From the NCBI GenBank assembly GCA_049509915.1, contig JBEKZL010000335.1, forward strand, positions 1-6,857: 6,857 bases of DNA, read 5' to 3'. The translations under genes and the position numbers were made by a program. Numbering within the stretch: the stretch's first letter is position 1; each line of letters opens with the position of its first letter. Of the stretch, positions 1 through 5,375 are shown in pieces. The stretch is from JBEKYD01 sp049509915 (GTDB lineage Bacteria > Acidobacteriota > Terriglobia > Bryobacterales > Bryobacteraceae). Under the pieces are notes generated by a model. That model was not told the origin of the DNA. It ran no database searches and saw only the letters and a list, made by a program, of their open reading frames with translations.

Positions 1-1023
1 AACATCAGTGAATTGCTGAACGGTTGGGGATTCGGCAAACAGACCGCCATCGGAACGGCGAATCTGGTCGCCACCATCTGGCGTCACACGAATCTCAATA
101 CCAAACCGTGGGCGAAGGTCCCAGTGAACGAGGATGACCGGGCGGAAATCGGCAAAGGCCACGAGTTCCCGACCCAGCTCTTCAAGTCGCATTACAACAT
201 GCCGGCCTACGAGCTCTCGAAGTACGCCTCGTCGGAGTTCCTCGCGTGGGCGCTGTCCTTCTCCATGGGCAACGTCGTCGTGAGCGGCAGCGGTCCGTAC
301 ACATACACCATCGTTCCGGCGTTGGGGGCGACGAACCCGACCGGCCTGGAGTTGCCCTACTTCTCGTTCGTGCAGCAGATCCGGCCCGGCGGTTCCGCGG
401 TGTTGGACGAAATGTTGGTAGGCTGTGCGGTCAAGGGCTGGAAGCTCTCCATCAAGAACTCTCCTGGCCGCGCCAGTGCGACGTGCTCGGTGGAGTGCGT
501 CACCACCGGCCAGTACACTTCGCCCAGCGGCATCACACTGCCAGCCATCTCCACGCCGCATGAATTCAACGCAGGCATGATCAGCGCTCTGACCTTCAAT
601 GGCATCAACTACCTCTCCGGCGGCAGCGCCAAGCAATTCGTGTCGATGGAAGCCTCCTGGGAGAACAACTTCCGCCCCGGCTTCTTCCCCGGCTCGGGAG
701 CGCAGGACGGCTATCAGATCCAGGGGCGCTTCGAGTGGGGTGACCGCGCCTTCGCGGTGCAGTTTGTGGTGCGCGTACAGGCGGGATCGACCGAGTACGC
801 GAACTTGATCAACCTGACCACTGGGACTGCCACGTTCACCATGACCCGCGACGTCAACAACTCGTTCACGATGCTCATCCAGAAGATGGGCTTCAACGTC
901 GCCGAACTCGGAAACACAGACGGCATCGTGACGCTCCAGATCACCGGCGTTCAACTCTACGACCCCACCAACGGGATGGTGACGATGACTGTCACCACGC
1001 CGCTACAGGGAATCTGCCAGTAG
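1..1023 (+). CDS. Phage major tail tube protein (5' end cut by window)
   Basis: Probable major tail subunit that polymerises into the tail tube of a non-contractile phage. The frame is open from base 1 to a TAG at 1021-1023, giving 340 visible residues. The first possible start in view is a TTG at 13 with no ribosome site, and in-frame codons continue to the window edge, so the real start probably lies just upstream. The N-terminus has the GWGFGKQTAIGTA pattern typical of tail tube proteins of the Phage_tube_2 kind, where a short leader precedes G-x-G-K-Q and a GTA motif. The body is rich in Thr, Gly, Val and aromatic residues in alternating beta-strand style, ends with repeated TVT/TLQ strands, and has no signal peptide or membrane segment. 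The next gene follows after 9 nt with its own ribosome site. The family assignment rests on recalled pattern and on the tail-gene context, without a search. Confidence 0.72.
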   Translation, partial: NISELLNGWGFGKQTAIGTANLVATIWRHTNLNTKPWAKVPVNEDDRAEIGKGHEFPTQLFKSHYNMPAYELSKYASSEFLAWALSFSMGNVVVSGSGPYTYTIVPALGATNPTGLELPYFSFVQQIRPGGSAVLDEMLVGCAVKGWKLSIKNSPGRASATCSVECVTTGQYTSPSGITLPAISTPHEFNAGMISALTFNGINYLSGGSAKQFVSMEASWENNFRPGFFPGSGAQDGYQIQGRFEWGDRAFAVQFVVRVQAGSTEYANLINLTTGTATFTMTRDVNNSFTMLIQKMGFNVAELGNTDGIVTLQITGVQLYDPTNGMVTMTVTTPLQGICQ

Positions 1024-1032
1024 GAGACTCAC

Positions 1033-1641
1033 ATGGAAATCGAAAAGAAAGCGGGCTTCGATGCGTCGAAGCCGTTTGTGGTGCCGATCCTGTCGGGCGG
1101 CGAGAAGAGCTGCGAGGTGCGGTTCCCTTCGGACGAGGAGTGGTGTGCCTGGGCGCGCGCGCAGCGCACAGTGCGGCATTTTCTCGGGCGCGGGAAATCG
1201 CAGAGCGAGGACGTAGACTTGCCGAAGATCAACGCGGAACTGTTCGCCAAGATCCGCACCGACAAGGACGGTCTGGAGTTCGATGACGCTGAAGCCGGCA
1301 TGGTGATCGGACGCATCGAACGGTGCGCGGTGGCCGACGTCGAGCGCGAAGGCATCAACTACCGGATCGAAATGAAAGTCCCCGGCGCGCGTGTGGTTCA
1401 CGTTCTGCGCATGCCGACTGCGAAGGAGATGCAGGATCACGAGCGGGCCTCGACCAGCGTCGTGGCAGCGCGGAGGTCGGTCGAGACGCGCGCGTTCCTG
1501 GAACCGAGCGGCGCGCTCTACGACAAGCTGCACATCTCGCACGACGGCTATGCCGGCACCGTGCCCATCGTTCACAAGTCGGCAGCGGTGTCCGAGGTCA
1601 TCGCGCAACTGGCCATCGATGCTGACGAAGACCCGGAATAG
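1033..1641 (+). CDS. Phage tail assembly chaperone-like protein
   Basis: A 202-aa protein directly after the tail tube gene, in the place where siphophages encode the first tail assembly chaperone (G-type). I do not recognise a catalytic motif. The start is well supported: AGGAG at 1022-1026, overlapping the previous stop, sits 6 nt before the ATG. The protein is soluble and charged: residues 1-50 contain a beta-rich segment followed by a Trp-rich helix (DEEWCAWARAQR), the middle is acidic and the end is very acidic (DADEDPE). Its last codons overlap an open -1 frame that continues into the zinc-ribbon gene, which is why a G/G-T chaperone pair is suspected. Known for such phages: the chaperones coat the tape measure protein before tube assembly. 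The role here is inferred from position; a generic phage tail protein is the alternative. Confidence 0.6.
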   Translation: MEIEKKAGFDASKPFVVPILSGGEKSCEVRFPSDEEWCAWARAQRTVRHFLGRGKSQSEDVDLPKINAELFAKIRTDKDGLEFDDAEAGMVIGRIERCAVADVEREGINYRIEMKVPGARVVHVLRMPTAKEMQDHERASTSVVAARRSVETRAFLEPSGALYDKLHISHDGYAGTVPIVHKSAAVSEVIAQLAIDADEDPE

Positions 1642-1694
1642 CCGCGCCCGGCGATTGGCCGGAGGAGCCGGGCGTTCGCTTCCTAATCCGGTCG

Positions 1695-2060
1695 GTGCTG
1701 CACCAGGGTGGGCTATGTGGGCCTGAAGAAGACTGTCCCGACCGCGTCTTCCGCTGTCGCCTGTGCGGACACTCGGCGCAGACCGAGTTGGATGGCTGCC
1801 CAGGATGTGGCGCGGATTGGAAGGCCATCGACGTCAGCCATGGGCCGGCCTGTCCCAAGAACCTGCTCGAAGAGGCGATGGACACGCCGAACGGCGCTCT
1901 GGTCCGACGGTGCTTCCGAATCCTCAACGCGAAGAGTATCGGGTTGACGATCACGCTGGCCGACATTACGGAGGAGGAGTTCCGGGTGCTGGAGTTGATC
2001 GAAGCCGAGCGCCAGGAGCAGATCAACAGTGGGGACGGCGGCAACAGGCGTTCGCGGTAG
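1695..2060 (+). CDS. Zinc-ribbon phage protein, possible frameshift extension of the upstream chaperone
   Basis: A 121-aa reading if translation starts at GTG 1695. Cys21-x2-Cys24 and Cys35-x2-Cys38 form a clear zinc-ribbon motif (CRLCG...CPGCG). The C-terminal half (about residues 70-112) is a helical region with LTITLADITEEEFRVLELI and then ER-rich residues, a pattern common in proteins encoded between tail tube and tape measure genes. The GTG has no good ribosome site close by: a GGAGGAG stretch lies at 1661-1667, too far upstream. The same frame is open from 1626, after a TGA at 1623-1625, and reads PGDWPEEPGVRFLIRS before the GTG. It lies in the -1 frame relative to the preceding gene, so the protein could be made as a fused -1 product. 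It ends 4 nt before the convergent E1-like gene and is the last tail gene left of the island. Confidence 0.6.
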   Translation: MLHQGGLCGPEEDCPDRVFRCRLCGHSAQTELDGCPGCGADWKAIDVSHGPACPKNLLEEAMDTPNGALVRRCFRILNAKSIGLTITLADITEEEFRVLELIEAERQEQINSGDGGNRRSR

Positions 2061-2064
2061 CGGG

Positions 2065-2961
2065 CTATTGCTGTCGGCGGTGGCGGACTCCTCGCAGCCA
2101 GTGGATGACTAGCCCCAGCCAGGTGGCGTCCGCCGGCGGCGACAGGTTTTCAGTACAGTCAGGCCTCCAGAATGGATCGCCAATATCGTGCACATTTCCG
2201 AAATGCTGGCAAACGACATGTTCCAACGCTGCGACGCGCGAACTCACCGTGATTGTATGGCGATTTCCATCATAGTCGTACATCGACGAGCGCCCACGGC
2301 TCCCCGAATGCCAAGGTGACATCAGTTCCGTGAAAAGGCCGACCGCCGTGGAAGCCAGAACACCATTGGGCCAGATGACCTGGGGGCGACCTCCGGCACG
2401 ACCGTATTCCTGTGCCTCGCGGTCGAGGAGGCCCTGCCTCAGGAAATTGAAGCAGCGCAAACAGAGGTCTCCGGGCATTGAGAGGATGACCTGGCCGTGG
2501 ACCGCATAACCGCTATCCGCCCGATGGACATCCATCCCAATGTCGATGTACGGAATCAGATACCGTCGGCAGAGGTTTTCGAGCTGATCGCGTTCCGTGT
2601 AGCTGTCAACACATCCGAATATGACGTCGCATTCCCGCAATCGGGACAAAGCAGTTTGCCAGCGACCCTGGACCGCGAAGACATCTGCTTGCGGGTTAAT
2701 TGCAAGAATCGTTCGCTCCGCAATTCGCACCTTGGGAGTGCGATTGTCGATGTCCGACGCCAAGCCGCCCACTGTACGGTTGTGATTCTTCTCCTCATAA
2801 TGGTCGAAATCGCTCAGGACAAAATGTCCCACTCCAATGTGCGCGAGTTGTTGCGCGATGTGGCTGCCCCCTCCGCCGAGTCCTACGATGCCAGGGCAGG
2901 CCCTTTCCAGAATAAATTCAATGTCTTTGCCCAGAAAGCTTTGCCGTTCATGCCTGCTCAC
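2065..2961 (-). CDS. E1-like ubiquitin-activating enzyme (ThiF family, BilD-like)
   Basis: Probable E1 that adenylates the C-terminus of the neighbouring ubiquitin-like protein and passes it on to the E2-like protein. It is 298 aa from the chosen GTG start. Features of an active ThiF/E1 domain are present: glycine-rich nucleotide loop GLGGGGS (27-33), acidic DFD (51-53), Asn61-Arg62 in the NHNR segment, Lys77 (TPKV) and Asp119 (GCVDS, the usual metal/ATP aspartate). Cys167 and Cys170 in GDLCLRC are candidates for the thioester cysteine or for a metal-binding pair. The GTG is chosen because it forms a GTGA overlap with the stop of the JAB gene and has GGAGG at 2970-2974, 8 nt upstream. A longer reading from an ATG at 3048 would overlap the JAB gene by 91 nt. 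It is last in the operon and converges on the phage gene with a 4-nt gap. At about 300 aa it is a compact E1 with no fused E2 or JAB domain. Confidence 0.85.
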   Translation of the reverse strand: MSRHERQSFLGKDIEFILERACPGIVGLGGGGSHIAQQLAHIGVGHFVLSDFDHYEEKNHNRTVGGLASDIDNRTPKVRIAERTILAINPQADVFAVQGRWQTALSRLRECDVIFGCVDSYTERDQLENLCRRYLIPYIDIGMDVHRADSGYAVHGQVILSMPGDLCLRCFNFLRQGLLDREAQEYGRAGGRPQVIWPNGVLASTAVGLFTELMSPWHSGSRGRSSMYDYDGNRHTITVSSRVAALEHVVCQHFGNVHDIGDPFWRPDCTENLSPPADATWLGLVIHWLRGVRHRRQQ

Positions 2962-3464
2962 GTTGGTGGCCTCCAGGATTGCATGCCGCAGCCGACCAGC
3001 GTGAAGCGGCGGATGGGGATCGGCTGGTTTCGTTTGGGGTACCAGCACCAGCCGCTCATCCGGTCTTCACTCAGAATCAGCGCGCCGTGTGGAAGGTTCG
3101 GTCGGACGTGCCAAAAATTAGGCACGAACTTCTTCCATTCACTCCAATCGGTGCTGCTTGGGCCCGGTATCCCTCTGTGCCTATGTAGGTGAACGTGGAA
3201 AATGCCCACATCGTCTGAGTACGCGATCTGCAAGGCGGCCCGAATGGCGGCGGAGTTGAATCTCGCGCCGACCTGGGGGTCTACTTCGTAGTGCTCGTCG
3301 CTAACGGGATGAAAGCTGTGTGCCAGTATGATCAAATCACGATGCGAATTTCCGTAGCGGCTGGTAACAAAACCGACCCGCTCGCCCGCGTGGGTGTGGG
3401 GGCGTCGCAAATCGCAAATGATAGCTTGTCGCAGCGTTTCCAGCATCTTAAAGTGAATGGTCAT
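2958..3464 (-). CDS. JAB/JAMM metallopeptidase (deubiquitinase-like, BilC-like)
   Basis: Probable zinc isopeptidase that trims the ubiquitin-like precursor and/or removes it from targets. It is 168 aa from ATG 3464, which overlaps the stop of the E2-like gene as ATGA. The JAMM signature is complete: Glu28 in GERVGFV, then His92-x-His94, then Ser103-x2-Asp106 within HVHLHRHRGIPGPSSTDW. The spacer between the second His and Ser is 8 residues, one longer than in Rpn11; variable spacing is tolerated in prokaryotic JAB proteins. His90 precedes the pair and could be an alternative ligand. An ORF extending 27 codons upstream (to 3545) reads a low-complexity Ser/Thr stretch over E2 coding sequence and is rejected. 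The gene sits between the E2-like and E1-like genes, the BilC position. A radC-type JAB is unlikely given these partners. Confidence 0.85.
   Translation of the reverse strand: MTIHFKMLETLRQAIICDLRRPHTHAGERVGFVTSRYGNSHRDLIILAHSFHPVSDEHYEVDPQVGARFNSAAIRAALQIAYSDDVGIFHVHLHRHRGIPGPSSTDWSEWKKFVPNFWHVRPNLPHGALILSEDRMSGWCWYPKRNQPIPIRRFTLVGCGMQSWRPPT
2970..2974 (-). promoter_or_regulatory. Ribosome binding site deciding the E1-like start
   Basis: On the minus strand this reads GGAGG, 8 nt upstream of the GTG at 2961. It supports the short start, which also gives a GTGA overlap with the JAB gene, over the upstream ATG at 3048. Confidence 0.6.
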
Positions 3465-3790
3465 CTCAGTGCTCGCATGTGCCCCGCCAGTACTTGTGCG
3501 GCTCGTTGTTGTGGAAGAATGTCCTTCCACGACCAGGTGTGCCACGCTCGATCAAGCAGACAAACCGTGGACCAGTTGGCACCGCGCTGCGGCATTGGCG
3601 TCGAGAGGTAAAGTCGCGTGGCGTATCCGTCGCGGCCGTGGAGGGCGAGCAGGGCGTCCACTTCCACCGACTGGCACGCCGGTGGAAGCTTGAGCCCTTC
3701 GAAGAATAGGAACGGTTGCCCTCCTTGGATGATCTCAGCAACGCTGCGGCATAGCGGCTTGAGTTCCTCGATTTGGTCTTGGGGGATCAC
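3461..3790 (-). CDS. E2-like ubiquitin-conjugating protein (prokaryotic E2 family, BilB-like)
   Basis: Probable E2 that takes the activated ubiquitin-like protein from the E1 and transfers it to a target. It is 109 aa from GTG 3790. The start is chosen because GTGA overlaps the stop of the Ubl gene and GGAG at 3798-3801 lies 7 nt upstream; a longer reading from ATG 3835 adds 15 residues of Ubl-gene shadow. Residues 42-62 (VEVDALLAL...YATRLYL) look like the central UBC-fold strands. The segment VCLLDRAWHTWSWKDI (76-91) resembles both the eukaryotic E2 active site (I-C-L-D-I-L...W) and the Trp/Ser-rich WxxWS motif of bacterial E2 family E. Cys77 is the best catalytic candidate; Cys14 and Cys39 are the only others. 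No canonical HPN motif is seen, as is usual in these bacterial E2s. The identity comes partly from position between the Ubl and JAB genes; the protein is short for an E2 and divergent. Confidence 0.7.
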   Translation of the reverse strand: MIPQDQIEELKPLCRSVAEIIQGGQPFLFFEGLKLPPACQSVEVDALLALHGRDGYATRLYLSTPMPQRGANWSTVCLLDRAWHTWSWKDILPQQRAAQVLAGHMRALR

Positions 3791-4107
3791 GAAGATGCTC
3801 CGCAGCGGACATGACTGATGAACGACTCGCCACAACGAATACGGATGTGAGCGTCGTCCGCTAAAGGCAAGAGTTTTCCTTCCTCGAACTCCTCCAGTTC
3901 GTAGGTCGCATCGACGCCGACGGCCCTCTTGAATACATCGACTCTATATCGGCCGGCACGAACCTGCTTCTCGTCGCCGTCGACCGTGACGCACACAAGG
4001 TGGGGGTGGCGCCGGCCCCGATGGCCGCCGTGTTTTTCAATTTCGATCAAAATGACTTCAACGGCGCCGAGGCTGATCTCCTCGACGACCTCAACTGTTT
4101 CTTGCAT
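3787..4107 (-). CDS. Ubiquitin-like modifier, single beta-grasp domain (BilA / Multiubiquitin-like)
   Basis: Probable protein tag, activated by the E1, carried by the E2 and released by the JAB peptidase encoded downstream. It is 106 aa from ATG 4107, supported by AGGGAG at 4115-4120, 7 nt upstream. Residues 1-35 form an acidic lead (MQETVEVVEEI...) with a basic HRGRRH patch. Residues 36-106 fit one beta-grasp unit: strand LVCVTVDG, GRYRVDVFKRAVGV (strand and helix), an ELEEF/LPLADD segment, and the closing strand IRIRCGESF. The ending CGESFISHVRCGASS matches the GGE-x-F-x-SH...G-x-S end of bacterial Multiubiquitin domains. There is no terminal GG: Gly103 is followed by Ala-Ser-Ser, so trimming to Gly103 by the JAB enzyme is possible, as is use of the native end. 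First gene of the leftward operon. An in-frame ATG at 4206 would add 33 residues but lacks a good ribosome site. Described BilA proteins usually carry two domains. Confidence 0.82.
   Translation of the reverse strand: MQETVEVVEEISLGAVEVILIEIEKHGGHRGRRHPHLVCVTVDGDEKQVRAGRYRVDVFKRAVGVDATYELEEFEEGKLLPLADDAHIRIRCGESFISHVRCGASS
3798..3801 (-). promoter_or_regulatory. Ribosome binding site deciding the E2-like start
   Basis: On the minus strand this is GGAG, inside the last codons of the Ubl gene, 7 nt before the GTG at 3790. It fits a translationally coupled short start. Confidence 0.5.
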
Positions 4108-4114
4108 GATGTAT

Positions 4115-4120
4115 CTCCCT
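4115..4120 (-). promoter_or_regulatory. Ribosome binding site of the Ubl gene
   Basis: The minus strand reads AGGGAG 7 nt before the ATG at 4107. It is the strongest ribosome site in the leftward operon and selects the 106-aa product over a 139-aa reading starting at 4206. Confidence 0.65.
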
Positions 4121-4197
4121 GAAAAGAAATCGTTTCGCGGTCCAGCCAAGCCGAAGCCGCACTGTCCGCCACTTCCAAAGCGATTCAGGAGCGCGTG

Positions 4198-4239
4198 TTT
4201 TTCCATGACGCTCGACTTTTTCTTCGCAGCGTGGAAAAA
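4198..4239. repeat. Imperfect inverted repeat, possible operator
   Basis: The left arm is TTTTTCCA at 4198-4205 plus CGCT at 4209-4212. The right arm is AGCGTGGAAAAA at 4228-4239. The arms pair over 12 bp, with a TGA bulge at 4206-4208 in the left arm and a 15-nt loop at 4213-4227. The right arm ends in A's, not T's, on the plus strand, and the repeat lies upstream of both divergent starts. An operator for a dimeric regulator is therefore more likely than a terminator. If translation of the Ubl gene began at 4206, the start would lie inside this repeat. Confidence 0.5.
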
Positions 4240-4260
4240 ATGCGTTGGCTTGATCGCAGT

Positions 4261-4266
4261 TATACT
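4261..4266 (+). promoter_or_regulatory. Possible -10 box for the sigma-factor operon
   Basis: TATACT matches TATAAT in 5 of 6 positions and lies 17 nt before the TTG start at 4284. Transcription from it would begin near 4273, leaving a leader of about 11 nt that still includes AGGA at 4275-4278. No -35 hexamer is seen at 17-bp spacing and there is no TGn extension, so a dedicated sigma or chance occurrence are alternatives. Confidence 0.25.
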
Positions 4267-4283
4267 AGGGGACCAGGATCGAC

Positions 4284-4910
4284 TTGGCCGAATTCACATT
4301 TGGCGACATCAACGTCGTCGAACTACTCGAGCGGCTAACGCGCCATGCGTATACGCTGTGCGGTGGGTTTCCGTCCCCGAATTTCTCGTCGGTGATACGC
4401 GGTTCCGGCGACAGTCCCGAGGACCTTGCAAAACAGACGATCACCCGGTTTCTCGATCCGGAAGACGCAACGGTGCGATGGCCTTCCAACCGAGAGAAGC
4501 CAACCAAGGCTGCGCTCTTGGGTTATCTGAAAGAGACCCTTACTAACGACTTTCTCGACCAGAAGCGGAGTAAGAGATACAAAACGCAAGTCGAATTGCC
4601 ATCGGCACGAACGGACGACGAAAACGGCATCACCCTGGATGATCTGGCGGTGCAGTGGGAGACGCCGGAGGTTATCGCTATCCGCAATGAGTGCTGCGAG
4701 CAGTTACTCTCATACCTCAGGGACGAGCCGGATCTGCACGACCTGCTCACCGTTCAACTGAGCCCAGACGGTTACCAGGCGTACACCAACCAAGAGATGG
4801 CACGACTGCTGGATACCACGGTTGGTGAGATTGAAAACCGGAAGAAACGACTGGAACGCCGCTTGCTGCGGTTCCAAAAAGAGCGCTCAATCGGGCGCAG
4901 TGAAGGTTGA
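4284..4910 (+). CDS. Sigma-70 family (ECF-like) RNA polymerase sigma factor
   Basis: Probable alternative sigma factor, 208 aa, directing RNA polymerase to a small set of promoters, perhaps the two in the adjacent divergent region. Region 2 is suggested by SPEDLAKQTITRFLD (about 50-64; compare the ECF pattern A-E-D-L-V-Q-E-T-F) and by GYLKETLTNDFLDQKRSKRY (about 79-98), which resembles the helix ending in N-x-x-x-D-x-x-R. Region 4 is the helix-turn-helix TNQEMARLLDTTVGEIENR followed by KKRLERRLLRF (about 169-198). The start is a TTG with AGGA at 4275-4278, 5 nt upstream; the frame is closed by TAG at 4266-4268, so no better start exists. The next gene starts 9 nt after the stop, so the two are co-transcribed. 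It is not a housekeeping sigma: region 1 and a full region 3 are absent. A sigma-like regulator without polymerase activity remains possible. Confidence 0.75.
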   Translation: MAEFTFGDINVVELLERLTRHAYTLCGGFPSPNFSSVIRGSGDSPEDLAKQTITRFLDPEDATVRWPSNREKPTKAALLGYLKETLTNDFLDQKRSKRYKTQVELPSARTDDENGITLDDLAVQWETPEVIAIRNECCEQLLSYLRDEPDLHDLLTVQLSPDGYQAYTNQEMARLLDTTVGEIENRKKRLERRLLRFQKERSIGRSEG

Positions 4911-4919
4911 GGACGACGG

Positions 4920-5375
4920 ATGTCACGAAAAGCGCGAGAGCGATTGTTGCAGCAGTTTCGCGAGCAAGTGGAGCGCTTCAGCCCGAACGAAGAATCGCTG
5001 ACGCGGGCTGAGGTACAGGATGCGCTTCGGGCAGCCGGGTCCGATCCGGAAAAACTCCGCGAATGGCTCAACGCAACTGCGAGGCAGCTCGCAGATGCCC
5101 AACGGGCAAAGGGTAGGCCGGCGCCGGACTATCTACAGGAGGCTATCGATCTCTCCGGCCCGCCCGATCAATTGCCGAGAGACGAGAAGACCGCTCTACA
5201 GAAAGCCCGCGATTGGTTTCAATCCATGACTGTCGGCCCAGGCGATCTGACTGATGATTTCGAGATCATCCGGGAATACCGCAGCCGCGGCGACTTGAGC
5301 GAAGAAGATCAACGAGTGCTGGATGCGGCTGAGGAACAACTGCGGAACCAGATCAAGAAGCAGTCCGATGGCTAA
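4920..5375 (+). CDS. Unrecognised charged helical protein between the sigma and ImmA genes
   Basis: A 151-aa protein I do not recognise. The start is firm: GAGGA at 4909-4913 overlaps the sigma stop and is 6 nt before the ATG. The sequence is highly charged, rich in Arg, Glu, Gln and Ala, with probable helices at about 1-22, 28-62 and 125-148. There is no cysteine, no signal peptide and no membrane segment, so it is probably cytoplasmic. The middle (PRDEKTALQKARDWFQ, then GPGDLTDDFEIIREYRSRGDLSEEDQ) could be a flexible segment. It lies between a sigma factor and an ImmA/IrrE peptidase whose ATG overlaps its stop by 8 nt. By analogy with ImmR and DdrO, which are cleaved by ImmA-type enzymes, it may be the peptidase's substrate or an anti-sigma factor. 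That role is inference only; no helix-turn-helix is visible. Confidence 0.7.
   Translation: MSRKARERLLQQFREQVERFSPNEESLTRAEVQDALRAAGSDPEKLREWLNATARQLADAQRAKGRPAPDYLQEAIDLSGPPDQLPRDEKTALQKARDWFQSMTVGPGDLTDDFEIIREYRSRGDLSEEDQRVLDAAEEQLRNQIKKQSDG

Larger units (their letters stand above)
4108..4283. promoter_or_regulatory. Divergent intergenic region controlling both island operons
   Basis: This 176-bp gap separates the start of the leftward Ubl operon from the start of the rightward sigma/ImmA operon and is the only intergenic space in the island large enough for promoters. It holds A/T-rich runs, an imperfect inverted repeat (4198-4239) and a TATACT box (4261-4266). I could not identify a convincing -35/-10 pair on the minus strand. 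Divergent layout around a sigma gene suggests joint control of both operons, which is inference. Confidence 0.55.

Noticed and set aside
1003..1608. 201-aa minus-strand reading frame opposite the 202-aa phage gene
   Set aside because: It is antisense to a gene with a strong ribosome site and tail context, is rich in His/Arg as high-GC antisense frames usually are, and has no motif.
1763..2275. 170-aa plus-strand frame crossing from the tail gene into the E1 gene
   Set aside because: It spans the convergent junction, is Arg/Gly-rich out-of-frame reading, and competes with the CxxC frame.
2497..3192. 231-aa plus-strand reading frame opposite the E1 and JAB genes
   Set aside because: The minus strand carries complete ThiF and JAMM motifs and coupled starts; the plus-strand frame shows no family pattern.
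4108..4206. 33-codon N-terminal extension of the Ubl gene starting at ATG 4206
   Set aside because: There is no good ribosome site for 4206, while AGGGAG stands 7 nt before ATG 4107; the extension also overlaps the inverted repeat.
4245..4260. Sigma-54 type promoter around TTGGC...GC upstream of the sigma gene
   Set aside because: The GG and GC elements are not at the required spacing.
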